This document shows positions 49,490 through 58,113 of a DNA stretch of 64,000 nt, piece after piece. The DNA comes from an uncultured Candidatus Poseidoniales archaeon (GTDB lineage: Archaea; Thermoplasmatota; Poseidoniia; Poseidoniales; Poseidoniaceae): NCBI GenBank assembly GCA_905182125.1, contig CAJJAV010000003.1:62001-126000 (forward strand), written 5' to 3'. Under the pieces are notes generated by a model. It saw only the letters and a list, made by a program, of their open reading frames with translations, was not told where the DNA came from and did not search any database. How positions within the stretch are numbered: the first letter of the stretch is position 1; each line of letters opens with the position of its first letter. The position numbers and the translations under genes were made by a program.

Positions 49490-50896
49490 ATGACCACCTG
49501 GGTTGCCACCGCATATCGAACACATACCTTGGGCCAAATTCAAGCGGAAGGGGCTGATTTGATCGGTCAAGTTGTCACCGTCGCAGGATTCATGGAGGCG
49601 AACCGTGGCAAGGGCGCCATCTGCTTTGTTGATTTGCGTGACGGAACTGGCACAACTCAAATTTTCCTTAAGGGCGACAATGTTGGTGATGAAGCACTGG
49701 ACTTGGTCCAGCGGATGACCCGTGAATCAACGCTCCAATTCACTGGAACTGTCTCACAAAAGCGCCCTCCAAAGGCCAAAGAAGGCGAACCAACCCCGCC
49801 TCCCGCCTACGAAGTTGTTGCTGCTTCTGTTGTCGTTATTGCTCGAGCTGAAGCACCCCTTCCACTCGGCGTAACCGACACCGTCCACGTAGCCCTTGAT
49901 ACACGGCTTGACAATCGATTCCTCGATTTGCGCCGTGCTCACGTCAACGCCATGTTCCGCCTGCGGGGCAAGGTGCTTCAATACGGTCGAGAGGCTTTGA
50001 TTTCGGAAGGATTTTTTGAAACCCACACGCCCAAGATCGTTGCAACAGCGACCGAAGGTGGTACGGACTTGTTTCCAATGATGTACTTCGATACTCCAGC
50101 GTTCCTAAACCAATCACCACAGTTGTTCAAGCAACTGTGCATGTCTGGTGGATTGGAAAGGGTGTTCGAAGTTGGACCCGCATTCCGAGCCGAGAAGCAC
50201 GATACATACCGGCACCTCAACGAATTCATCTCCTTTGATATTGAAACATCTTGGGCCAATGACGATGATGTGATGGGCGTGCTAGAGCGAATGATTCACC
50301 ACATCTGGAAGTCTGTTGCCACTGATGAAGCGTGCATTGCTCACATCGACACCATCAACGCATATCGCGCCAGCCAAGAGGAGGAGGCAATCGAAGTCAT
50401 CGTACCTGAACTGCCCTTCCCTCGCCTCTCGTACTGCGATGCTATTGCCACAATCAAAGCCAAAGGTGGTTCGATTGAATGGGGCGATGACATCGATGCA
50501 GAAAATTCTGATTTGCTGGCTGACGACCTGCCGCAATTCTACTTCCTTCCTCGCTGGCCAATGGAACTTAAGCCCTTTTACATCCACCATGTCGATGGGG
50601 AAATGGGAAGCACTGGAAAGCAACTTAGTCGAGGATTTGACCTCAACTTTGGTCGCGATGAACTTACTTCTGGAGGCCAACGTGAGCATCGCATCGATGT
50701 CCTGATCGAGAACCTCAAGGACATGGAGTTAGATCCAGAAGAATTCGAATTTTATGTGGCTGGTTTCCGTCATGGAGTCCCACCTCATGCAGGTTGGGGG
50801 CTCGGTGTTGAGCGGATCCTCATGAAACTCACAGGTGCAAAGAACGTGCGGGAAACAGTGTTGTTCCCACGTGATCGACGCCGAGTGAGCCCCTGA
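49490..50896 (+). CDS. aspS: archaeal-type aspartyl-tRNA synthetase (possibly non-discriminating)
   Basis: FLDLRRAHVNAMFRLRGKVLQYGREAL, SPQLFKQLCMSGGLERVFEVGPAFRAEKHDTYRHLNEF, GLGVERILMKLTG. Confidence 0.92.
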   Translation: MTTWVATAYRTHTLGQIQAEGADLIGQVVTVAGFMEANRGKGAICFVDLRDGTGTTQIFLKGDNVGDEALDLVQRMTRESTLQFTGTVSQKRPPKAKEGEPTPPPAYEVVAASVVVIARAEAPLPLGVTDTVHVALDTRLDNRFLDLRRAHVNAMFRLRGKVLQYGREALISEGFFETHTPKIVATATEGGTDLFPMMYFDTPAFLNQSPQLFKQLCMSGGLERVFEVGPAFRAEKHDTYRHLNEFISFDIETSWANDDDVMGVLERMIHHIWKSVATDEACIAHIDTINAYRASQEEEAIEVIVPELPFPRLSYCDAIATIKAKGGSIEWGDDIDAENSDLLADDLPQFYFLPRWPMELKPFYIHHVDGEMGSTGKQLSRGFDLNFGRDELTSGGQREHRIDVLIENLKDMELDPEEFEFYVAGFRHGVPPHAGWGLGVERILMKLTGAKNVRETVLFPRDRRRVSP

Positions 50897-50941
50897 TTTG
50901 AAAGGACGAGCCTTCAAGAACCTCCCCCCGATGGGCGAGAT

Positions 50942-51607
50942 ATGCACGAACTCATCTATTTCGACTCACCAGGCTACGCTGAACCAATCCGCTTTTGCTT
51001 GGAAATTTCCCAAGTACCATGGAAGAACACAACCGTCGATTGGGATGGTTACCTCGCTCTCAAGAACAGTGGCGAATTGCCTTGGGGCTTCTTGCCGATC
51101 TTGAAAACCCCTCAAGGCACACTGGCGGAATCAAACGCTTTAGTGCGCTACGCAGCAGCCGTTGCAGGCCTTGAGCCCGAGGACCTCTTTGTCCGAGGAA
51201 AAGTGGATGAACTCATCGAACTGATGAATGGATGGCGTGCTGATTTTTCCCCGACCTTCTACATCGACGACCTCGATGAGAAAATCGCTGCCCGCAAAGC
51301 CCTGTTTGCTGAAGACGGGAAAGTCCACCTCGGACTTTTGGACCTCGAAAAGATCTACACGGCTTCGGCTACTGGCTGGCTCGCTGGTACGGAGGACATG
51401 ACGCTAGCCGATGTCCAAGCTTTCATGAACGTCTTTATGATGTTCTCAGGGCAGTTTGACGGAATCGATGCCACGATGTTACAACCTTACCCTGGGTTGC
51501 TCAAGTTCCATGACTTTATGGCCAACGATGAACGGGTGAAAGCCTACTACGATTACGAAGACGAACTGCGTTGGGTGTTCAAACCCGGTGCATTCGCTAC
51601 CAAGTAA
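50942..51607 (+). CDS. glutathione S-transferase-like protein
   Basis: YFDSPGYAEPIRFCLEISQVPWKN, GFLPILKTPQGTLAESNALVRYAA, thioredoxin-fold GST N-domain then helical domain. Confidence 0.8.
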   Translation: MHELIYFDSPGYAEPIRFCLEISQVPWKNTTVDWDGYLALKNSGELPWGFLPILKTPQGTLAESNALVRYAAAVAGLEPEDLFVRGKVDELIELMNGWRADFSPTFYIDDLDEKIAARKALFAEDGKVHLGLLDLEKIYTASATGWLAGTEDMTLADVQAFMNVFMMFSGQFDGIDATMLQPYPGLLKFHDFMANDERVKAYYDYEDELRWVFKPGAFATK

Positions 51608-51609
51608 GT

Positions 51610-52065
51610 TCAAACCAAGTCTTCAGGTTCGTCCCGTGAAGTGAAGCGGGCCACATTGCCGGCTGCATCGATCACGAACTTCGCAAAGTTCCAACGAACA
51701 TCGCCCGTGTAACCACTGGCATCAGATGATGTGGAAAGGGTCTGGAAAAGCGGAGCAGCCTCATCACCTTTGACGTCAATTTTTGCCATTAGAGGGAAAT
51801 TAACGTTGAATTTGGATTCAGTGAATGAACAGATTTCTTCATGTGTGCCTGGTTCTTGAGCACCATATTGGTTGCATGGGAAGCCAACAACGGTCACTCC
51901 GTCTTGTGTCGAAAGTGTTTGCAAACCAGCGTATTGCCGAGTGAAACCACAGGCGCTTGCAACGTTTACAACGACCCAAGAAGAGGTTGTGTCATCACCA
52001 AGGTGTCGCAGGGTGGTTGCTTCGCCGTTCATGTTTAGAAATTCGATGTCGAGGGGATTGGTCAT
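51610..52065 (-). CDS. glutathione peroxidase family protein (Cys type)
   Basis: VVVNVASACGFTRQYAGLQTL, VGFPCNQYGAQEPGTHEEICSF, RWNFAKFVIDAAGNVARF; start at MTNPLDIEF. Confidence 0.9.
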   Translation of the reverse strand: MTNPLDIEFLNMNGEATTLRHLGDDTTSSWVVVNVASACGFTRQYAGLQTLSTQDGVTVVGFPCNQYGAQEPGTHEEICSFTESKFNVNFPLMAKIDVKGDEAAPLFQTLSTSSDASGYTGDVRWNFAKFVIDAAGNVARFTSRDEPEDLV

Positions 52066-52147
52066 GATGTTACGCAGATGTGCACCTCTCTTGAACTCTT
52101 GCCGGTTTGAGGCAAGGGTGATAGGCGGGGGGCGGTCAAAGCCGTTC

Positions 52148-52894
52148 ATGGGCGTCGACCGAATGCAATGGGGAGCCGAAGACTGGCAATTCGCAGACCT
52201 CCACATGCCTGACGACCCATCTCCGTTCAAGAACGCCGCAGGGACGCCATGCGTGATGCTCATCCATGGAGGATTCTGGAAGACTGAGTGGACGAGCGAC
52301 TTAATGCGACCCATTGCTGATGATTTGGCAGAAGCTGGAATCGCTGCTTGGAACATCGAGTTCAAACGATGGAGTGAGGACGATGAAGGCGTATGGATGG
52401 ACACACTTTCTGATGTGCTTCGCGCATGGGGTCAACTGGCCCTGCTCCCAGGCATCGACGTCAGACGTTCAATGATCATGGGCCATTCTGCTGGAGGTCA
52501 TCTGGCGTTGATGCTGGCTGCTAAGGCCGAGCGACGCCCATTGCTAACCATTGCTCAAGCACCCATCACAGATTTGATCGGTGCAGACAGGGCCAACCTT
52601 TCTGATGACGGGGACGCTGTACGAAAGTGGATCGGATCGACCCCTGAAGAGTCCCCTGAGTTGTGGCGTCAATTGAATCCAGTGGACAACCCCGCTGACG
52701 CAGCCATCCTCCTTGTTCATGGTAAACGGGATGTGGACGTGCCAAAGGAACAATCCGAAACCTATGCGAGGGTCATGAAAGCCAAAGGCGTTGAAGTTCA
52801 GAAACTCTGGCTCCCTGGTGACCACTATTCCATCATTGATGTGGCCAGCGATGATTGGCTGGTCCAACTGAACGCCATTCAGGATTGGCTTTGA
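52148..52894 (+). CDS. alpha/beta hydrolase, kynurenine-formamidase/BD-FAE-like
   Basis: MLIHGGFWKTEW oxyanion motif, IMGHSAGGHLALML nucleophile elbow, LLVHGKRDVDVP and GDHYSIID acid/His motifs. Confidence 0.75.
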   Translation: MGVDRMQWGAEDWQFADLHMPDDPSPFKNAAGTPCVMLIHGGFWKTEWTSDLMRPIADDLAEAGIAAWNIEFKRWSEDDEGVWMDTLSDVLRAWGQLALLPGIDVRRSMIMGHSAGGHLALMLAAKAERRPLLTIAQAPITDLIGADRANLSDDGDAVRKWIGSTPEESPELWRQLNPVDNPADAAILLVHGKRDVDVPKEQSETYARVMKAKGVEVQKLWLPGDHYSIIDVASDDWLVQLNAIQDWL

Positions 52895-52938
52895 ACGGCC
52901 ATCCCAAGACCTATGACGAAGCACCTACTGCGGTTGGT

Positions 52939-53754
52939 ATGGACCTGCTCGGAGATGACTTCCCCTACGCCGCAACGGCACTTCAAGGAAAGCACGCATT
53001 GGTATGCGGTGCGAGCAAAGGCATCGGGGAAGCCACTGCCAAAATGATGGCAAAGGCTGGAGCAAACGTCACCGTGTGCGCTCGCAACACAGAGGCACTC
53101 GCTGCTTTGTGCGCCGAACTTTCTGAACTTGGTCCGGGTGAGCACACGAGCTTACCCCTTGACCTCGAAGACAGCGATGCAATCATCGCAGCCATTCCAG
53201 TCCTTCTCGAACAAAGAGGCCCGGTTCATATATTGATCAACAATGCAGCAGGCCCACCCGGTGGTCCATTGCTTTCGAACACCCTCGATGAATTTGAAGC
53301 ACCATTCAAACGTCATCTCTATGCGGCTCACACATTGACCCAACTCCTCGCACCAGGCATGGAAGAAGTCGGCTATGGACGCATCATCCAAATCATCTCC
53401 ACCTCAGTCAAAGAGCCAATTCCAAACATTGGTTTGTCAAACACTCTTCGTGGTGCTGTGGCTTCGTGGGCCAAGACTCTGTCCCGTGAATTGGCACCGT
53501 GCATCACCATCAACAACGTGCTCCCTGGGTTCACAAACACGGGCCGGCTCGGATCTTTAGCAGCATCGATTCAAGAACGAACTGGAAAGTCGCTTGATGA
53601 AGTCCAATCTGGTTGGTTGAGTCAAGTTCCTATCGAACGCTTGATCGATCCCTTGGAAACAGCATCCGCAATTTCCTTTTTGGCACTGCCAGCATCAGGT
53701 GGCATCCGCGGGGTCAGCCTTGCAGTTGACGGTGGACGGCTCCGAAGCATCTGA
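52939..53754 (+). CDS. short-chain dehydrogenase/reductase
   Basis: ALVCGASKGIGEATAKMMA, NNAAGPPGG, IIQIISTSV...; C-terminal FLALPASGGIRGVSLAVDGG. Confidence 0.88.
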   Translation: MDLLGDDFPYAATALQGKHALVCGASKGIGEATAKMMAKAGANVTVCARNTEALAALCAELSELGPGEHTSLPLDLEDSDAIIAAIPVLLEQRGPVHILINNAAGPPGGPLLSNTLDEFEAPFKRHLYAAHTLTQLLAPGMEEVGYGRIIQIISTSVKEPIPNIGLSNTLRGAVASWAKTLSRELAPCITINNVLPGFTNTGRLGSLAASIQERTGKSLDEVQSGWLSQVPIERLIDPLETASAISFLALPASGGIRGVSLAVDGGRLRSI

Positions 53755-54843
53755 TCATCGGCGTATGTCAAACCACACCGGGTAGTGATCCGAAACACTG
53801 CTGTTGTTGAACACTTCATCGATGCCCCAAACGCCCGTGAGACGACCGCTAAGATCGCCGTTGGTTAGAATCCGGTCGTACGCACATGAGCTCTGAGCGA
53901 CGGTGGTGTCGGCATCGTTGCCAACCAGCCAAGTGTAATTCCCCCCGGCCAGTGCAGAATTGGCAAGGTCTTGTTCAGAAGCATACGAACAATCGGCGTT
54001 GAAGTCACCTAGCAAAACCAGATCTTCTTCATCCGGATGTTCAGCAAGGTAGGTTGTGGCAACCTCATTCATGGCATTGATCTCCTCCATTGCCGCTGCA
54101 GGTTTGGTGTGGACTGTAATGAGGCTCAAATCGAATGAGGTCGGCTGACCAGTGGCGTTCAGCAAAGCGAACTGGGCTTGGAATGGCTCACGCTGGAAAA
54201 GGTCTTTTTCGCTGTCGTTGAACAACGAACCATTGCCAATTGGTTCAAACACAGTGGTGTTGTAATAGAAGGCATACTGCTCTTGTGAGGTTCGATCGTC
54301 TTCTTGCTGACCTGAACGAGGGCTAAGCACCATGGCCCATTCGGCTTCACTCTCATTGTTGATGGCGTCGAGGAAATCATACGGGACGGTTTGATCGATG
54401 TCCTTGATTTCTTGAATGGCAACGAGGTCGTAACGTAAGACGGTGTCAACCAGCACAGAAATGACCTCAGGTTTGCCCATTTTGGTTTCGCCGAACACCT
54501 TGATGTTGAAGGTTGCAATCCGGGCGACTTCCGACCGATTCAACTCGGGAGAGCGAGCATCATCCTCGCCACCCGGCGATGTGGAATTCATGCTGGTGTT
54601 CTCAACTTCGACAGGAACGGCAACATAGACGACTTGAGCATCATCATGGGTGAGCATTGTTTGCAGAGCCAGCGGTGCAAGGATCAGGATTGCTGCAAAA
54701 CTGAGCCCTTGCAAGTAACCATCGTACTTACCCATAGCAGGGGCTAACGCCCCGTGCGTATGAAGGTTCATCGAAAGGAGGGCCCAAGAGATATGTTCTT
54801 GACGCGGAGGACCCGCCGTCGAACATGGACGGCGAGGTAACAC
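53755..54843 (-). CDS. membrane-anchored/secreted DNase I-like endonuclease
   Basis: ATFNIKVFGETK, VAIQEIKD, QYAFYYN, REPFQAQF, ITVHTKP, LGDFNADCSY, CAYDRIL, SDHYPVWFDI; N-terminal TM segment. Confidence 0.85.
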   Translation of the reverse strand: MLPRRPCSTAGPPRQEHISWALLSMNLHTHGALAPAMGKYDGYLQGLSFAAILILAPLALQTMLTHDDAQVVYVAVPVEVENTSMNSTSPGGEDDARSPELNRSEVARIATFNIKVFGETKMGKPEVISVLVDTVLRYDLVAIQEIKDIDQTVPYDFLDAINNESEAEWAMVLSPRSGQQEDDRTSQEQYAFYYNTTVFEPIGNGSLFNDSEKDLFQREPFQAQFALLNATGQPTSFDLSLITVHTKPAAAMEEINAMNEVATTYLAEHPDEEDLVLLGDFNADCSYASEQDLANSALAGGNYTWLVGNDADTTVAQSSCAYDRILTNGDLSGRLTGVWGIDEVFNNSSVSDHYPVWFDIRR

Positions 54844-55661
54844 CTGACCAAGCTCGGCGGATTTTGGACATGCTCACCGAGGGTGGGGCGATGGAAGACA
54901 TCAACACGTCACTCGCACTTCGACTCATTCCGCTCGCCGTTGAATTGGAAGACCAAGCGCTTGCTGACCGCTTGCTCGAGCATGCAAAAACCAATGCCAC
55001 CGACAGCGTCGAAGAAGGCTGGGCTGCGTTTGAACAACTGAAAATGGAAGACGCTACCATCGATGCGTTATCAGAACTCTCCGCCCAATCAGAAACCATC
55101 GATTCAGGCGAAGCACTGGCCGCTGCAGTTTCCCATCACGTCGCTTTGATTCACATGGCCAACGAATCCTATGAAGAAGCACAAATGTTCGCCAACCGTT
55201 CACTGCGTCTGCGAGAGATGGTGAAGGACAACAGTGGCCTTGTGTATGGTTTGGCTTTGGTTGAGGCTCTCGCTAAGAAGCAGCACAACCACGAAACAGC
55301 GCTCGTTCACGGGTCAAGGCGCATTGAATTGCTGATTGATTTGAAAGACGAGGAAGGGCAGATGGAAGCCATGGCCGACATGGGTCACAGTCAAGCAACC
55401 CTCGGGCAGTTTGATGCCGCCAAAGATTTGTACGGTCAATCCCTTGATTTGGCACTCGTCCTCGAAGATCTCTCCGGCCAACTGGTTGCTCGTTGGGGAC
55501 TGGCAGACATAGCAGAAATCGAAGAAGATTACGAAACTGCAATGCTCCAACTCTCCGATTGCCTTCACGCCTTCATCAACGCTGGCCTTCCGACGCCCCT
55601 CGCTGTGCGTGAACGAATAGAAGCCCTCACGAGTTTCAAGCCCCCGGCCAGGAAAGAGTGA
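54825..55661 (+). CDS. TPR-like helical repeat protein
   Basis: Repeated amphipathic helix pairs, e.g. ALIHMANESYEEAQMFANRSLRLREMV, MGHSQATLGQFDAAKDLYGQSLDLAL. Confidence 0.7.
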   Translation: MDGEVTPDQARRILDMLTEGGAMEDINTSLALRLIPLAVELEDQALADRLLEHAKTNATDSVEEGWAAFEQLKMEDATIDALSELSAQSETIDSGEALAAAVSHHVALIHMANESYEEAQMFANRSLRLREMVKDNSGLVYGLALVEALAKKQHNHETALVHGSRRIELLIDLKDEEGQMEAMADMGHSQATLGQFDAAKDLYGQSLDLALVLEDLSGQLVARWGLADIAEIEEDYETAMLQLSDCLHAFINAGLPTPLAVRERIEALTSFKPPARKE

Positions 55662-55729
55662 AACTTTGACCCCTTGGTTCAACCAATTCCGCCACACTCG
55701 TTATGATGTGGCTTCGACTGGAATGACTG

Positions 55730-56986
55730 GTGCCACCTATGGACCACGACATCTTCTTCTCCATCAGCCAGACCCCGGATGCTGCGGGTCAAGTGCCTTC
55801 AGAGAACGAAATGTTCACCCACTATTTCCAACAGCTGGAGTGTGCAGATCGCCTTGGCTTTGGCGTCGGATGGATTGCTCAGGCCCACCTCTCCACTGAG
55901 ACACAAAAGAGCAATTCCCGCCCAGTAGTACCTCATTGGCAAGGTGAGGTCGGCCTCTGTACGGATTTCCCACAACTGGCCATGGAATCGTTCCGAAGAA
56001 CACGTTCGATTGAAATCGGTAGCGCTGTTGTGTCGATATTAGCCTCAGGCGGACCGATTGCTCAGGCAGAACGAATTGCCAACACACTCCAACTGCACGG
56101 CTTGGATCCAAATGAAACTCGTAAACTCCACATTGGATTCTCTGCTGGTCGTTTCGAGTTCATGGCCCGTCCTTATGGGATTGTACCAAGGAACGCCATC
56201 GAAGAAGCTGCATGGCCGGCATTACGTGGTCAAATATTCATGGAAGCAGGTGACATTTTCCTCCGACTTCTACGCGGTGATGTTCTCAATTCTGAACAGA
56301 CCTATGAGACCGTCCTCACCCGAAGCAACTTTCGATCCGATGAGGATTGGGTGAATGTCCAAAATGCCGCCATCGAATTCGAAGGGCTGGATTCTGCTCC
56401 TGAACGAGTTCATATCCCAAAGCGCTACGTCTTTGAAGACCTAAAAATCATCCCGAAAAACTTCCGCAGAGAACTCTTGGAGTTGGTCGCGGGAACGCAT
56501 GACTCAACGGCTCAAACCTTCCTCAACACCGTGTTGCCAGTGAAGGTATTCAACCTCTCGATCACCAAACCAGAAGTCATTGAAGCAACCCACCAACGAA
56601 TGTCCGAAGTGTTCCATCCATCGGGAGGTGCATGGCAACGCCGAGACATGCCACGAACTTCTTTTGTCTTCTTGAACGCCGAAGCGGCGTTGTCGCCAGA
56701 GGAGCAAAGTGCGGCTGCACATGCCGAAGCAGATGCAGCACTTGGAGCGTACTGGAACGCACTGGAAGGGACCATCGATCCGAGCAAAGTCAGCAATGCA
56801 GCGAACAATGCTCTCATTGGCAACGCAGAAGAAATTGCACAACAAATCATCGAACGGTTTCATCCCGAGGACAGGATCATGGCTTGGTTTGACTTTTTCA
56901 ATCATGATTCAGACCGTGTGTGCCGGAACATGACCGCTTACATGGAGCAAGTTGTCCCGCTTGTCGAGTCAATGTTGAACAAGTGA
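55730..56986 (+). CDS. LLM-class (luciferase-like) flavin-dependent oxidoreductase
   Basis: HYFQQLECADRLGFGVGWIAQAHLS, SIEIGSAVVSILASGGPIAQAERIANTLQLHG, LHIGFSAGRFEF. Confidence 0.82.
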   Translation: MPPMDHDIFFSISQTPDAAGQVPSENEMFTHYFQQLECADRLGFGVGWIAQAHLSTETQKSNSRPVVPHWQGEVGLCTDFPQLAMESFRRTRSIEIGSAVVSILASGGPIAQAERIANTLQLHGLDPNETRKLHIGFSAGRFEFMARPYGIVPRNAIEEAAWPALRGQIFMEAGDIFLRLLRGDVLNSEQTYETVLTRSNFRSDEDWVNVQNAAIEFEGLDSAPERVHIPKRYVFEDLKIIPKNFRRELLELVAGTHDSTAQTFLNTVLPVKVFNLSITKPEVIEATHQRMSEVFHPSGGAWQRRDMPRTSFVFLNAEAALSPEEQSAAAHAEADAALGAYWNALEGTIDPSKVSNAANNALIGNAEEIAQQIIERFHPEDRIMAWFDFFNHDSDRVCRNMTAYMEQVVPLVESMLNK

Positions 56987-56995
56987 GGTGATGCA

Positions 56996-58111
56996 ATGGC
57001 GATTGAACATGACACTCCATCCGCAGTTGAACCGGGCCGGCCTGGCAGTGCATTGTACCCAGATAGCCCTCTTGGTGAAAAGGTCGAAGGAATCCCAACC
57101 GGGCGCGATGTTGCTTGGGAACCCCTCGTCGATTACCGACGAAACGGTGTGTCGGAAACCACGATTCATGGCGCCGTCGCTTGGGCACACGGCGATGAGG
57201 TGATCCACTCTTTTGGAGGAAACGTTCTGTGTTATGGCCGGTCGATGATGAAGCCGTTCATGCTCAAGGCTTTCACCGAAGAATTGGCTGACGCATCTTG
57301 GGAACAAAAAGCAATTTCCGTGGCATCACACAACGGCGACACCGAACACGTCGCAGCAGCTCAATCACTGCTCGTCGAGGAAGAATGGCCACTGATGCTC
57401 ACGCCACTCGATGTCCCTCTGATTCAATTTGGCCGTCAAGTACGTCGTCCACGCCGATGGTTCCACACCTGCTCCGGTGAGCATGCTGCGATCCTTCATG
57501 GCTGCCGCAAGAAAGGGTGGAACCGAGCGGGCTACACGCTGCCAACCCACGAAGTCTTCCATGCCTATATGGCGGAAATACGCTCCTACCTCGGACCGGA
57601 TTGGAAACCCCTGCGCGTTGCCAAAGATGGCTGCGGACTGCCAACAGTTTCCAACACCGTTTCTGAACTGGCGCAAATCTATGCAGGCTTGGTTCGCGAC
57701 AAAGACAAGGATTGGATTTGGGAAGCCATGGTTCGCCATCCAGATCTCGTCGGTGGATTCAATCGACTTGATTCCACTGTCCTCAAAGCAGGTGAAGGCA
57801 AGGTCATCGCCAAGGAAGGGGCTGATGGTTTGCTGGGTTTAGCAATCGAGCATCCAGATTATCCCAAAGGCCTAGGGATTGTCGTCAAAATCGCTCACGG
57901 CTGGAACTCCCAAGCAACATGGTATGTCGCACGGGCGTTGCTCGGAGTGTTAGGGATCAACCTCCGGAACCCCTATCCACTTCACAGGCAGAAAGCCTTC
58001 ATTGTCCCTGGGATTGTACCCGAACGCTACCTTGAGCGGCTTGAAACCCTCCCCACATGGGATGAATGGGACCCTGACCAAGACCGATGGTTGTACGATG
58101 TGGAGGTTTGA
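56996..58111 (+). CDS. asparaginase II family protein
   Basis: GRSMMKPFMLKAF, AISVASHNGDTEHV, HTCSGEHAAILHGCRKKGW, KDGCGLPTVSNTVSELA. Confidence 0.8.
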   Translation: MAIEHDTPSAVEPGRPGSALYPDSPLGEKVEGIPTGRDVAWEPLVDYRRNGVSETTIHGAVAWAHGDEVIHSFGGNVLCYGRSMMKPFMLKAFTEELADASWEQKAISVASHNGDTEHVAAAQSLLVEEEWPLMLTPLDVPLIQFGRQVRRPRRWFHTCSGEHAAILHGCRKKGWNRAGYTLPTHEVFHAYMAEIRSYLGPDWKPLRVAKDGCGLPTVSNTVSELAQIYAGLVRDKDKDWIWEAMVRHPDLVGGFNRLDSTVLKAGEGKVIAKEGADGLLGLAIEHPDYPKGLGIVVKIAHGWNSQATWYVARALLGVLGINLRNPYPLHRQKAFIVPGIVPERYLERLETLPTWDEWDPDQDRWLYDVEV

Positions 58112-58113
58112 AG

